Source of the DNA: Acidipila sp. EB88
GTDB taxonomy: Bacteria; Acidobacteriota; Terriglobia; Terriglobales; Acidobacteriaceae
Reading direction: 5' to 3'
Assembly: GCF_003858395.1 (NCBI RefSeq)
Contig: NZ_QWEV01000005.1
Location: 4,154,001-4,218,000 of the forward strand
Length of the DNA: 64,000 bases
Positions 54,041 to 63,997 of the stretch are shown here, piece after piece. Position numbers and translations under genes: made by a program. Under the pieces are notes generated by a model. That model saw nothing but the letters and a program-made list of their open reading frames with translations. It searched no databases and had not been told where the DNA came from. Within the stretch, counting starts at the first letter, position 1. The number at the start of each line of letters is the position of its first letter.

Positions 54041-56143
54041 CTACCCTTTCACAACAGCCCGAAGCGTGGGAAGCCCATCCACTGCCTGCATTGCGACGGC
54101 GTTGCTGGAGATGGCAGCCATGATCTTGGTGACGATCCGCTCATCCGTTTCAGACGCTGCGGCAATTTCCACGGGGTACAGGATTGCGTACTGCAACCCA
54201 TCGGAAAGTTGCAATCGAGCAGCCATGCCCGGGCTTTCCATTGCTGTGTCCATCCACTTCTCGACCTGGCGATGCTGTTCGTCGATGCGAGCCTTGTACT
54301 CCCCGTAGACACTTGCCACTGCTCCATAAATCAGCTTTGTGGCTGGCTCATAGTCACTGTCAGGTTTGAGCTTCAGGGTGATTTCGTGCCATACATAATC
54401 GGTGCCCGGAAGCTGCTTGTAGAGCGGCGTTCCTGACTGAAACAGAACGGAGTTCGCGAACACTGCGACACGCCCGGTCGGGTGCAGTTCCGTTCCGCTG
54501 CCGATCAGTTCCATCATGTAGAACCGCACCAGACCCACTTCCACCACGTCGCCGGTGACCCCCGCAACCGTGATCCGATCACCTACACTTACTCCATAGC
54601 GCCCAACGATGAAGAAGTATGCTGCTACTGAAAGCAGCATGGTTTGCAGGCCGACTGCGATGCCCGCTGTGATAAAGCCGGCGAAGGTAGCAAGCGAATT
54701 GAACTGCGTGACGAATCCGCCGATCAGCACGATACCGCTCAGAAAACCGACAACCAGTCGCCGCACCAGCAGGAGCTGTCGACGACGGCGGAGATCCTGC
54801 ACATACCGGATCGTGGCCCTTTGCCACAGCGATCCGACTCCATAGAGCAGAGACAGGATCAAGGCAATCGAAAACACGCGCGCGAGCAGCGAGTGAAGGA
54901 TCGTGGCACGCTCCGCTTCCACAGCGCTCCGCCACGAGACAAGGTTTCCCTGCGCCTGTTCAAGGAGCAAAACCTCCTGGCTGATCGGCACCGAGACGTC
55001 CGAGATCGTCGTGAAGGCTTCGGTCAGTTCGTCATAGGCTTTCTTGGTGCTGGCCAAAGCTGCGGCATCGGAAGCGACAGCTCCCTTGCTTTTTACCGCG
55101 GGCAGCGCGGTTGTGGTGGATTGCAGAGTCTGCCCGGCTTCGACCGTTGCATGCAGGATCTTTAAAAGAGGCGTGCGCATATCAACAGCCTGGTCGTGCA
55201 GAACCTGAGACTCGCGGATGCGTTGCTCAATCGCGCGGTCGGCACCCAGCAGTTGGAAGAGCACTTCAGCCTGTGTCGCTACACCTGCGTCACGCAGCGA
55301 ACCGAGCGGCTCGATCGTACCGACCACGGGCTTTACAGTCTTGTCGACGAGTTCGGGAGCCGCATGTTGCAGACGGTTGATGTCACCCTGCAGTCCGCTG
55401 TTGGTCTGCGCTGTGGAGACCCCGGCTACTTTCGTCAGGGCATCAAAGGTCGCCTGGGCAAGCTTCAACCTGCCTTCCAGCGCCTGCTTCTCCAGCGGCA
55501 GTTGAGGATCAGGATGACGAGTAGGAGCGCTCATCTTCGCGTCGGTCGCGGTCAATTGGGACTGCAGGTCCTGCATCTGCTGCCGCACGCCGAGTTGTAC
55601 AACGGCTAGCTTCTGGGTCTCTGTCTGCGGCGCTTGAGTGACCGCAGCCCGCGCCTTGTTCTGGATACGCGCCAGCAGGGCTGCCTCGTCCCGCGAAGCT
55701 TGAAACGCTAACTGGGCCGCTCGCGTTGCTTCAGCCTGCGCCTGCTCGGCGTAAAGCATGTCGCTTGGCTCGCCGGTTTTCTGGATGGGGGCCACCATCA
55801 TCCGGTAGTAGCGGATCACCTCGTTCAGGTGGGTCAGGATCGCTTTTGACCTGGTATCGACATTGATGCCCTGGGTCACGGAAGCGGGCAGTGGCGCGGG
55901 CAGAACGGAGAGGTGTACTGCCGTTGCCGCTTGCGGTGCAGTAGGCTGCCCCACAGCTGCCCCGCTGGCTGTTTGCGTTGAACTGTCCCTGGCCGTGTCC
56001 TTTGCACTGTCATTCGACACGTTGCTCGCCGGCACAGCCTGACCGCTGGCATGCAAACTGTTGGACGCGAGTGCAAGCAGGAGCGCAGAAGTCCACGGTC
56101 GCAGGCGCAGTCGTCGGAAGAGAGTGCAGTCGCGAGTGTGCAT
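54041..56143 (-). CDS. MscS-family mechanosensitive channel with large N-terminal periplasmic region
   Basis: A 700-residue protein. A signal-like N-terminus (SALLLALASNSLHASGQAVP) precedes about 360 residues rich in Gln/Ala/Glu that should form periplasmic coiled coils. A membrane helix near residue 415 leads to the MscS core at 440-700: FVTQFNSLATFAGFITAGIA, VGLQTMLLSVAAYFFIVGRY with the pore-lining TM3, and VGDRITVAGVTGDVVEVGLV for the beta domain. It is longer than E. coli MscS (286 residues) and shorter than MscK (1120). It likely releases solutes under hypo-osmotic shock. The gene follows receptor 4 by about 195 bp with a hairpin between. Confidence 0.87.
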   Translation of the reverse strand: MHTRDCTLFRRLRLRPWTSALLLALASNSLHASGQAVPASNVSNDSAKDTARDSSTQTASGAAVGQPTAPQAATAVHLSVLPAPLPASVTQGINVDTRSKAILTHLNEVIRYYRMMVAPIQKTGEPSDMLYAEQAQAEATRAAQLAFQASRDEAALLARIQNKARAAVTQAPQTETQKLAVVQLGVRQQMQDLQSQLTATDAKMSAPTRHPDPQLPLEKQALEGRLKLAQATFDALTKVAGVSTAQTNSGLQGDINRLQHAAPELVDKTVKPVVGTIEPLGSLRDAGVATQAEVLFQLLGADRAIEQRIRESQVLHDQAVDMRTPLLKILHATVEAGQTLQSTTTALPAVKSKGAVASDAAALASTKKAYDELTEAFTTISDVSVPISQEVLLLEQAQGNLVSWRSAVEAERATILHSLLARVFSIALILSLLYGVGSLWQRATIRYVQDLRRRRQLLLVRRLVVGFLSGIVLIGGFVTQFNSLATFAGFITAGIAVGLQTMLLSVAAYFFIVGRYGVSVGDRITVAGVTGDVVEVGLVRFYMMELIGSGTELHPTGRVAVFANSVLFQSGTPLYKQLPGTDYVWHEITLKLKPDSDYEPATKLIYGAVASVYGEYKARIDEQHRQVEKWMDTAMESPGMAARLQLSDGLQYAILYPVEIAAASETDERIVTKIMAAISSNAVAMQAVDGLPTLRAVVKG

Positions 56144-56280
56144 ACATCCACCTTAACGTAGCGTGGCCGCCGGTCACCTCAGGTGTTTGTCAAGTCACGG
56201 AACCTGGATCGATCGCATATTTGCCGGCGCGTGTGGCCGGGCGGACATGCAAAGGAGGATTGCAGCGTAGTACGTGGAGA

Positions 56281-56319
56281 GTGTTGCCGCGCGTCGGAGC
56301 GAGCCGGGCGCGGCAACAC
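56281..56319 (-). terminator. Hairpin downstream of receptor 4
   Basis: GTGTTGCCGCGC and GCGCGGCAACAC form a perfect 12-bp stem with a 15-nt loop, 19 bp past the receptor stop. There is no U tract. Confidence 0.6.
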
Positions 56320-56337
56320 GTCAGCTGCGAGAAGCCG

Positions 56338-59300
56338 TCAGAAGCTGATGCGCCCCGAGACCTGCACCGTGCGCGGACCAGCGCCTTCAGCTGTTTGCAG
56401 CTCAGAACTTTGCCCGTACGAGCTGGTGTCGATCTCCATGTTCGGCGGCTCGTAGTTGCGATGGTTAAAGATGTTGGCCGACGAGATACCGAGCTCAAGC
56501 CTGGTGCCCTCCGTGAGCGACACGGCCTTAATCAGCGAGAGCGAAGTATTCACAGTGCCAGGACCCGCCACAGACCCAACCGACGCATTGCCAAAGCGGC
56601 CGATGTTATTGCCGGGCAGGGTGAACGCCGCGGGGTTCAGAAACTGGGCATCCCCGTTGCCCGGTCCATGCACGTAGAGTGAGACTCCAGGCACACGATC
56701 GGGCCGCGTATAGCCTACAGTCGTGACCATGTTGGTGCCCGCGGGGTCATCAGTTTCTTCATACGGAGTCAGAAAAGGACCGTTCTGCCAGATGAGCACG
56801 CCGCCTAACTGCCAGCCGCCGAGGATAGACGAGATCGTGCGGTTTGCGCCCGAAAGAAACATCTGCCCTCGCCCGAAAGGGAGGGTGTACAGCCCGCTGG
56901 TGAGGAAGCGGTGGCGACGGTCGAAGACCACGTTGCCATAATCGAGGCCCGGGTGAAAACGGTCGGAAACATAGTTGCCGCCGGCGGTCGCGAAGGCGGT
57001 TGGGTTTGCGCCGCCCGCGTCGGAAAGATCACGTGTGAACACGTACGAACTTTCGAACTCAAGTCCATGAGCCAGGCGCTTGTTGACTACGGCTGAAAAG
57101 GCATTGTAATTACTCTCCGTTCCGTTGAAGACACTCTGAATAATCTGCCAGTCAGGGAACGGCAGATTCGCAGCGGCTGCGGCATACCCCTCGGTATTCG
57201 GGCGCACCTGGTTCAGATCTTCAAACGCCTCCAGATTCTTTCCGTGCGAGCCCACATACGAGAAGCGTAGGCCGATGCCGAAGCCGAGGTCCTGTTCCAC
57301 AGTCAGGTTCCACTGCTGTACAGAAGGGTCCTTGTAGTGAATGGGAAAAGCATACTCAAAGCTGGCTGCGCCCGGAGTTGCGCGCACTGCCGGGAACGGG
57401 CTCGGGAAAGAAAGCAGCGGCGCGCCACTCGTTGGGTCATAGTCGTTCTGGTAGTAGGGCACAAAGCTTGCGTGTACGCTCCAGCCGGAAACCAGCGAGA
57501 AGCCCAGCGGCGACTCGATGAAATTACCCCAGCCCCCACGGATGACCGTTTTGTCATTGTTCATCGGTCGCCACGCAAAGCCGATGCGCGGCCCCCAGTC
57601 GCCGAGCGCCGTGTAGCGCAGCTTTTCGGGTAGCTTTGCCTGCGCAGCCGTGAGAATCGGCGTAGGAGCGACCGAAGCCGCAAAGTTGGGATCGGTGTAT
57701 GTAAGCGCCCTGGCATTGGGCACAACCACTGCGCCGTTCGCACCGTTGGCCGTGTAATCAGGATCGAACGCAGCGGTGTCGTAGTTGATCTCTTTCAAAG
57801 GAGGATGCAACTCATACCGCAGGCCAAAGTTGAGAGTGAGACGCGGTGTCACCTTCCAGTCGTCCTGCGCGAACCACGCGTACGAATAGCCGAGTCCATC
57901 CATGTTCGGATTCGTGACGGTGGCAAGGATGGTGTAGTCGGGGTAGCCCAGCAGGAACTGTGTAAAGGGATCGCCGATCGTTTCGCCCACCGTCGAGGTG
58001 CCGTTGAAGGTGTACTGACCAGAACGATAATTGCCGAACACATTATCGTCATGATCTGTGAGTCGCTTGAAGTCGAAACCTACCTTGACCGTGTGGTTGG
58101 CCTTGCTCCACGTTAGGTTGTCGATTACCTGGAAGGTGCCTGATCCCTGTCGGGAAGGGTTGCCGCCGCCCGTCACCATGAAGCCATTGATCATCACATT
58201 CGGCGCTTCAGGCGAGACATCCGGGTCATCGATCCCCTGGAGACCGGTTGCACCAAGCAGGCCCGTGGTGCTGATATTGATCGTTGTGGTTGTGCGCCGC
58301 GCGTTGAAGCCGGTCCGAAACTCATTAATCAGTTTAGGGGTGAATACATAGGTGTGCGCGAAGGTCAGCCCCAGGTCGTCCTCGGGCTGCGAGTAGCCAC
58401 CCAGCAGCGGTGAGCCGGCTACCGTACAAAAACCGGTACACGTAGGATCAGGCGCGGTGGTCACGTTGCGAACCTTGTAGCTGAAGCGCAGAAAGGCAGA
58501 CTGCTTCGGCGTGAATGTCTGGTCGAGACGAAGATCGCCTTGGTTGCTTTCAATTGGAGCCGGGAAGTTCACCGCGTAATTATTCTGGTAGCTGTCAGGA
58601 CCGCCGCGATTTGGCAGTGGCATCAGCGTACTCATGATGTTCGCGGCCACCGGCGAGATAGGCACAGCAAGCGGATTGAGCGCCGTCCCGTCATAGTTCT
58701 CGATCGTTCCTGAACCTACCCCCTGCGCCGCTTGTTGTTGAAGATAGCTTTGGACATTGCCCGCACGCATGGCAAGGGTCGGCACACTGGTGACGACAGG
58801 GGTCTGTCGCGGAAGATGCAGCGACTCGAAGCTCGCGAAGAAGAAGCTCTTGTCCTGCCCGTTGTACAAGCGCGGCACCTGCACTGGGCCGCCCACAAAG
58901 CCGCCGAAGTTATTCATGATGATCTTCGGCTTGGAGCCGGTGAAGGGATCGCGGGCGTTGAGCGCGGTGTTCTCGTGATTCTCAAAGAGACCACCGTGGT
59001 ACTGGTTGGTGCCCGAGCGGGAAGTCGTCGTAATATCCGCGACACCGGAGTACTCGGCATTGTTATTCGTTTGCGAGACTCGAATTTCCGAGATGGAGTT
59101 GAACGATGGAAAAAGCTCGTCCAGCGGACTGCTGGACTCCACGTCCACGCTCGAGATCCCATCGAGCGTCACCGAGGTCATAGCCGAGGTTGCGCCTGCG
59201 ATGACCAGCCCGCCGGAGTCATCCACCTGCATACCGGGGTTGGTCTGCGTCAGCGTGGTGATCGGGCTGGTCGAACCATTGGAATGAGCGAAGATCGCAA

Positions 59301-59778
59301 CTGGCAGGTCTACCAGCTGTTCGCCTGTTTCAGTGGTCGCGAGGCTCGAAGTCTCTGTCGTGATGACACCCTCGCTCGCCCCCTGGACTTCAACTATCTG
59401 CACATCGGAGCCAATCGCAAGCGTTGCATCGACGCGCTTGCTCTCACGCGCCAGCAGCACCATGTTGGTGAACTCTGCCTTGGAGAAGCCCTTCGCCTCA
59501 ACAGTAACGGTGTACGTGCCGGCATCGATGATGTTGAAGGCATACTCGCCTGTAGCATTTGTCACTTGCACGCGCTGTGCGGCCGTGCCGACGTTCACCA
59601 GCGTGACACGCGCATTGGCGACCGCGGCTCCTGCTCCATCCGTCACCGCGCCGACAAAGTTTCCGAACGTAGATTGCGCATACGTCGCGGATGCACACAG
59701 CACGCACATGAGAAAGCAGAGCAGGAAGCGTGGAAAACAAAGACGGTGGGTCGCAGTCGTCAAACGATCGTTGGACAC
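56338..59778 (-). CDS. Oar-like TonB-dependent receptor with carboxypeptidase-regulatory-like domain (receptor 4)
   Basis: A 1146-residue receptor. The GTG at 59776-59778 follows AGGAG at 7 nt and opens a proper signal (FPRFLLCFLMCVLCASATYA). The longer frame to 59883 adds an unrelated Arg-rich leader. The regulatory domain is STFGNFVGAVTDGAGAAVAN; the plug carries VTLDGISSVDVESSSPLDEL; the barrel ends TVQVSGRISF. It is downstream of the copper amine oxidase on the same strand, with a hairpin between them, so partial read-through or separate promoters are possible. The ligand may be an amine-bearing compound, but this is only contextual. Confidence 0.92.
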   Translation of the reverse strand: MSNDRLTTATHRLCFPRFLLCFLMCVLCASATYAQSTFGNFVGAVTDGAGAAVANARVTLVNVGTAAQRVQVTNATGEYAFNIIDAGTYTVTVEAKGFSKAEFTNMVLLARESKRVDATLAIGSDVQIVEVQGASEGVITTETSSLATTETGEQLVDLPVAIFAHSNGSTSPITTLTQTNPGMQVDDSGGLVIAGATSAMTSVTLDGISSVDVESSSPLDELFPSFNSISEIRVSQTNNNAEYSGVADITTTSRSGTNQYHGGLFENHENTALNARDPFTGSKPKIIMNNFGGFVGGPVQVPRLYNGQDKSFFFASFESLHLPRQTPVVTSVPTLAMRAGNVQSYLQQQAAQGVGSGTIENYDGTALNPLAVPISPVAANIMSTLMPLPNRGGPDSYQNNYAVNFPAPIESNQGDLRLDQTFTPKQSAFLRFSYKVRNVTTAPDPTCTGFCTVAGSPLLGGYSQPEDDLGLTFAHTYVFTPKLINEFRTGFNARRTTTTINISTTGLLGATGLQGIDDPDVSPEAPNVMINGFMVTGGGNPSRQGSGTFQVIDNLTWSKANHTVKVGFDFKRLTDHDDNVFGNYRSGQYTFNGTSTVGETIGDPFTQFLLGYPDYTILATVTNPNMDGLGYSYAWFAQDDWKVTPRLTLNFGLRYELHPPLKEINYDTAAFDPDYTANGANGAVVVPNARALTYTDPNFAASVAPTPILTAAQAKLPEKLRYTALGDWGPRIGFAWRPMNNDKTVIRGGWGNFIESPLGFSLVSGWSVHASFVPYYQNDYDPTSGAPLLSFPSPFPAVRATPGAASFEYAFPIHYKDPSVQQWNLTVEQDLGFGIGLRFSYVGSHGKNLEAFEDLNQVRPNTEGYAAAAANLPFPDWQIIQSVFNGTESNYNAFSAVVNKRLAHGLEFESSYVFTRDLSDAGGANPTAFATAGGNYVSDRFHPGLDYGNVVFDRRHRFLTSGLYTLPFGRGQMFLSGANRTISSILGGWQLGGVLIWQNGPFLTPYEETDDPAGTNMVTTVGYTRPDRVPGVSLYVHGPGNGDAQFLNPAAFTLPGNNIGRFGNASVGSVAGPGTVNTSLSLIKAVSLTEGTRLELGISSANIFNHRNYEPPNMEIDTSSYGQSSELQTAEGAGPRTVQVSGRISF

Positions 59779-59854
59779 GGGGACACTCCTGTGATTCCAG
59801 ACTGATGAGGGTGTAGCGCGGCGGGTTGAGCGACAACGTGGAACACGAACTTCA

Positions 59855-59885
59855 GGGTGCGGCAGCAGGGAGTGTCGCCGCACCC
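59855..59885 (-). terminator. Hairpin downstream of the copper amine oxidase gene
   Basis: GGGTGCGGC and GCCGCACCC form a perfect 9-bp stem with a 13-nt loop, beginning 17 bp past the oxidase stop. It would separate the oxidase transcript from receptor 4. Confidence 0.55.
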
Positions 59886-59902
59886 CGTAAGGCTTGCTAC
59901 GC

Positions 59903-61918
59903 TTAGGGCTTCATGGGCAGGTCCATACCCGGGTTTTTGGGGAAGAAGTTGAACGGCATGAGTTGAAACTCGTGCCACATGGTTGGCATCTGCGGCCAGT
60001 CTTCTGCGCGCGGTGTGTGATGGAAGCCGACCGTGTACCAGGCCACGATATCTGTATCCATGATGTTGCGATTCTTCTTCGTCCAGGTGGCGAGACCGTC
60101 CGTGCCGCGGCTCCCGCTTACGTAAGTCCCTGCGGCAAACCGCTCACCCGGTTCATACGGTGTCACCCAGAGCTGATGGTTCGCAAAGCCAGCGCGGCGC
60201 GAAGGCCACTCATCCGGAGGCAGCAGGGTGGAGGCCGTCAGGCCGGGCATCAGCGCATAGCCTGTGGCCTGTCCGAGCGGCCCCTTCTTCTCCGAGCTCA
60301 CAAAGCGCCACATGGTGGGGCGCTCCATGCTGACGTCCATCATGGCTTCGCTCTCGGTTGCCGGCATGGTCGGCTGCATCGCCCAGATCACGTGGCGGCC
60401 ATACGTTTCTTTGTTGGGCACCTTGTACTGCACCAGCTTGTCATTCATGAACGAGTTCTTCTGGCCATCCACATCCATGTCCAGGCGAAAAGAGAAGAAA
60501 TGATCATGGTCCACGGCATCCGTGCCAGGCGCAACCAGGTTGCCGAACTGGACAGGGCCGCCCGGCGCATTCTTGTCTTCAATCCCGGCGGACATGCCGT
60601 TGCTTACATTCGTATCCGTAACTGGCTTCACTTCAAGGATGCCGGTTGCACCGACTGCGCCGGTTATTGTGCCGTCCTCTGCAAAGCGCCAATCGAGGAT
60701 GTAGTCATAGTTGCCGACCGTGGCTACACTGCGCAGCACTAACTCACGCGAGGGCCGCCCAAAGGTGCCGTTGTCATCACTGTGGCGCCACGCGGGGTCG
60801 CCCTTGGTGCGTTCAAACAGGCAGGCAGTCTGCGGCCGCTCAAAAGGTGCGCCATCTTCCCGACTGAGAAATGCCGAGAAGAAGGTAGCGTACTCAGGAC
60901 AATCGACACCTGCCACGAGAGGCTTGAGCATGCCGATACCCGTATTCATAAAGTATTCGCCGCCATCGAGGAAGACGTGCGAGTTCCAGGTTTCTTCCGG
61001 GTCCTGGTAGGGCACATACATTTCGGAGAGCGCGCCCTGGTACATCACTGAGCGCACTGCGCCTTTATCCATGATGCCAACCGTGCTAAGCACGAGGCCC
61101 TGGCGGGGATCAAGCCGGAAGCGGAAGCGCCAGTTCTGCCACGAGACGAGGCCCTTGTCGATCGAGAAGCTTGGTCCCGCCGGCTGCGTAACAAGAATGG
61201 GTTTTGTGTTCGGCATAGCCTCGCCGCCCATGCCGTCATAGATGCCAGTGGTCTCCGGCATCGGCACCGCACCATAATCGGTCACGCGCAGCACCTTCTT
61301 CGTCGTCATATCCACCACGAAGAAGAGGCCGCCAACCTCGCGGTCCCACTCACCAGAGATTGCGCCTTCCCCGTCGGTGCACCCGCCCCAGCCTATGCGG
61401 CGTGCGGGGTCCTTTTGCTCGGGAAGATCAACGAAGCCTGCAGGCGTGGCGAAGCATACCGTGTGGCGCAGATCGGTGATGTCGCGCTTCTTGAGCGCCT
61501 CCACAATGCGCGGATCGTGCTTGATGGCCTCGTTGACCTCGTGTTCTTCCTCGGTGGTAAAGGGTGCGTGCTCGCCTTTTAATTCGTGAAAGCCTTCGAC
61601 CTTCTTGCCGGCGACATCCACAACTGCCGCGTAGGACTTGCCCTCGTCAAGCAACACCACATCGGCCTGGCGCGTGATCGGGTCGCCCGGTCTCCAGGCA
61701 AGGACCACCTGCTTGGCAGGCTCATGCAGCAGAATGCTCGCGAAGATAGTCTTCTCGTGCACGTGGCCATCGGCGCGCATCGTTTTGTAGATCGTCCAAT
61801 ATTCCTGGGGAGTCAGCGCGTCCAGTGGAAACTGAACCTGCGGAGCGATCGCCCACGCATTGAGAGAAGAGGCGCCAAGCAGAAAGAAAACACCGATGCA
61901 TCCACGTTTACTAAGCAA
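59903..61918 (-). CDS. Secreted copper-containing primary-amine oxidase
   Basis: A 671-residue protein. The start is a TTG at 61916-61918 after AGGAG (6-nt spacer), with a short signal (CIGVFFLLGASSLNAWA). The TPQ-forming Tyr is in VATVGNYDYILDWRF near residue 405, the invariant NYDY/E motif. Copper ligands are the HxH pair in VDHDHFFSFRLDMDVDG (near 470) and a third His in MWHEFQLMPFNFFPKNPGMD (near 648). The domains match the CuNAO catalytic fold. It oxidises primary amines to aldehydes with release of ammonia and hydrogen peroxide. The export signal means the reaction occurs outside the cytoplasm. The amine substrate is unknown. Confidence 0.94.
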   Translation of the reverse strand: MLSKRGCIGVFFLLGASSLNAWAIAPQVQFPLDALTPQEYWTIYKTMRADGHVHEKTIFASILLHEPAKQVVLAWRPGDPITRQADVVLLDEGKSYAAVVDVAGKKVEGFHELKGEHAPFTTEEEHEVNEAIKHDPRIVEALKKRDITDLRHTVCFATPAGFVDLPEQKDPARRIGWGGCTDGEGAISGEWDREVGGLFFVVDMTTKKVLRVTDYGAVPMPETTGIYDGMGGEAMPNTKPILVTQPAGPSFSIDKGLVSWQNWRFRFRLDPRQGLVLSTVGIMDKGAVRSVMYQGALSEMYVPYQDPEETWNSHVFLDGGEYFMNTGIGMLKPLVAGVDCPEYATFFSAFLSREDGAPFERPQTACLFERTKGDPAWRHSDDNGTFGRPSRELVLRSVATVGNYDYILDWRFAEDGTITGAVGATGILEVKPVTDTNVSNGMSAGIEDKNAPGGPVQFGNLVAPGTDAVDHDHFFSFRLDMDVDGQKNSFMNDKLVQYKVPNKETYGRHVIWAMQPTMPATESEAMMDVSMERPTMWRFVSSEKKGPLGQATGYALMPGLTASTLLPPDEWPSRRAGFANHQLWVTPYEPGERFAAGTYVSGSRGTDGLATWTKKNRNIMDTDIVAWYTVGFHHTPRAEDWPQMPTMWHEFQLMPFNFFPKNPGMDLPMKP

Positions 61919-62591
61919 TTCGATCTCCTGTGGTTACATAATCTGGAACAAGCTTTGCAAGCACTCCGACTTTCCTGAAAGCGCGCTCCCGCTTTGATTT
62001 GAGGCTGGCGGTATCTGCCTCCTGTCGTTTACTACAGCGACTGGTAGCAAGCTTTGCGCATCGACCATCCCACCCAAGGCGGAGTGGGACTGTCACGAGC
62101 TACAGGGTAGACATCTGCAGTAATCGCACAAGCGCATGCGCATGTAAGAAGCGGTAAAGCTATGGCAATCGTCGCTACCGAGACCATTGTCATGGTCGTA
62201 ACACACGCAGACGGCACTTGCAGCGACCCGCGCGGCAGCGTGGCCTTCCAATCGAAGCGCTCTTAGCGTTACCGCCACTTGTACGGTTGCATGTGCGACA
62301 AGAGTAATCGGGAGACCGGAATTAGCAATTCATTTTCTTTGCCATCGATAATTCTTATAGACGCAATAAGTATGCCTGCCGCGGTCGTGCGAGTGTCAGA
62401 GCACATACTGAATAGTGTGCGCTCTGACTTCGGGAAGCGGCGGGAGCTCTAGCGCCACTCACCTTCTGCCTTGAAGGGATTCGTTGGCGAAGGGTTGAGC
62501 CTTTGGATGGAAGATAACGCTACGTGCGACTCGCAAGCCAACAGCATGGAGGCAAGGCCGCTGGAGATCGGTTCAGGCGGTGCGCCGGCAG
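61919..62591. other. Long non-coding region between amine oxidase and NUDIX genes
   Basis: No supported gene. It includes an AT-rich stretch at 62310-62380 and a hairpin, GTCAGAGC (62395-62402) with GCTCTGAC (62421-62428), perfect 8 bp with an 18-nt loop. The hairpin may be a terminator, since the NUDIX gene ends at 62592, or an operator. Confidence 0.45.
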
Positions 62592-63098
62592 CTATGTTTC
62601 ACGCTCGGCGTTCGTGTTGAAGAGGAGCCCATTACCAAGCTGCTCCGCAAGCCGCAGCAGGAAAGGCCTTTGTTCTTCGCGAAGATACAGAGCAGCTTCT
62701 TCCGGAGGAAACCATGCGCCCCGATCAACTTCGGGAATGACGATTCTTCGCTTGGAGCGCGGCGGCCACTCCAGCTCGCAGGTATTGCTTACCAGGTCCG
62801 CGGGATCGCAATCTCCCGCAAACGCCCAGGCCAGCACCACCTTGCCACTCTTCTGTTGCACCCAGCCCAGCTCCGCATAAGGTCCCTGGGCTACGAAGCC
62901 GGTCTCCTCCTGAAACTCCCGCCGTGCCGCGGCAAGAGGCTCTTCCCCGTTCTCGCTCCCGCCTTTAGGCAGCGTCCATGCGCCATGGTCGCGCCCAGCC
63001 CAATAGGGGCCACCCGGGTGCACGAGAAACACCTCGTGACCTTGCCCGGTTTTGCGGAACATCAGGAGTCCCGCGCTCTGCTTCGATCGCTTGCTCAT
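62592..63098 (-). CDS. NUDIX hydrolase
   Basis: The best start is the ATG at 63096-63098 (MSKRSKQSAGLLMFRKTGQG), giving 168 residues; the longer frame to 63245 adds a low-complexity leader. The Nudix box is GGSENGEEPLAAARREFQEETG, following the GX5EX7REUXEEXGU consensus with the metal-binding Glu residues intact. SAGLLMFRKTGQGHEVFLVH and YWAGRDHGAWTLPKGGSE fit the MutT-like group that cleaves NDP-linked substrates and some RNA caps. The substrate is unknown. The gene is on the minus strand, 340 bp from the DinB-like gene. Confidence 0.92.
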   Translation of the reverse strand: MSKRSKQSAGLLMFRKTGQGHEVFLVHPGGPYWAGRDHGAWTLPKGGSENGEEPLAAARREFQEETGFVAQGPYAELGWVQQKSGKVVLAWAFAGDCDPADLVSNTCELEWPPRSKRRIVIPEVDRGAWFPPEEAALYLREEQRPFLLRLAEQLGNGLLFNTNAERET

Positions 63099-63438
63099 AG
63101 GCTCTTGGATGCAGCCGAAGTAGAGGGTTGCGGTGCCCGCTTGCCCGCTGCGCCTTGGCGGAGCTTCTTCTGCCCTCGCGGCTTCGGTGCGGACCGCAGC
63201 CTGAACATGTGCCGGCAGGCGTGCGCCATTTTTGCCCGAAAACATGAATCGTGGCGAACTCTCGCTGTCTCGGCGCCTCCAGACTAGGTCCAGAAAGCGG
63301 TGCTCGCACGCAGAAACAGATGCGAGCAGGTCATCTTCAGCTCGACGGACATGGAGAAGTCCGGGAACGGAATGGGACAGGACGAACGATCGCGATCGAA
63401 CACGGATCGGTTCTGAGCAAACCTGACAAGACGCCGGA

Positions 63439-63939
63439 CTACTTGCTGTCGGCGGTCGGACCGAATGTTGCTGGGACTTTTTCGCCGAGCAGCCGAAGGT
63501 AAACCCCGAGTTGAGCTCGGTGATGGATCATGTGGTCGAGAAACAATGTGCGGTAGGCGCTGTAGCGCGTCGTCTGGAGCACTACATTCCCTTGCTTCAA
63601 CAGCGTGAATGACTCGTCGAAAGTCGCATCGTTCGTCGCCTTCAGTGTCTCGACCAGACGCGCAGCCATGGCTTCGAACTCAGCCACGAGATCCGCCTTG
63701 AGCTGCATGCGTAGAATCTTGCGCGGATCCTCTGGCGTGCCCATGTTGATGCTGGGTAGGGTGAGGTGCAGGCACGCAAACCCGACGAGTTCTGCGGTAT
63801 GACCAGCCAGGCGCGTGAGCTGCATCGACTTCTCGTGAGGCGCGAAGTCGTTCCGCCCGTCCGGCACTTCACTGAGTACCTTGCGCGTGTTTTCGAGTTG
63901 CTGTTCAAGCTCAGGCAGAAGGCGTTCTGCGAGTGTCAT
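63439..63939 (-). CDS. DinB/DUF1993-like four-helix-bundle protein
   Basis: A 166-residue helical protein. Three His (LAGHTAELVGF near residue 47, then LFLDHMIHHRAQLGVYLRLL near 137-141) match the metal triad of the DinB/YfiT-like fold, and GEKVPATFGPTAD at the end is typical of this family. Members include thiol S-transferases such as bacillithiol transferases; the function here is unknown. The 190 bp between it and the NUDIX gene show no clear feature. Confidence 0.85.
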   Translation of the reverse strand: MTLAERLLPELEQQLENTRKVLSEVPDGRNDFAPHEKSMQLTRLAGHTAELVGFACLHLTLPSINMGTPEDPRKILRMQLKADLVAEFEAMAARLVETLKATNDATFDESFTLLKQGNVVLQTTRYSAYRTLFLDHMIHHRAQLGVYLRLLGEKVPATFGPTADSK

Positions 63940-63957
63940 GGAATCCCTTCCAAGTTG

Positions 63958-63997
63958 CGAAGCCCGGCCAGCCTTTAGACAGGCTGACCGGGCTTCG
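63958..63997. terminator. Long hairpin at the right window edge
   Basis: CGAAGCCCGG and CCGGGCTTCG form a 10-bp stem, with CAGCC/GGCTG extending it past one mismatch around a TTTAGACA loop. It lies upstream of the DinB-like gene, so it should end a gene to the right of the window. Confidence 0.6.
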
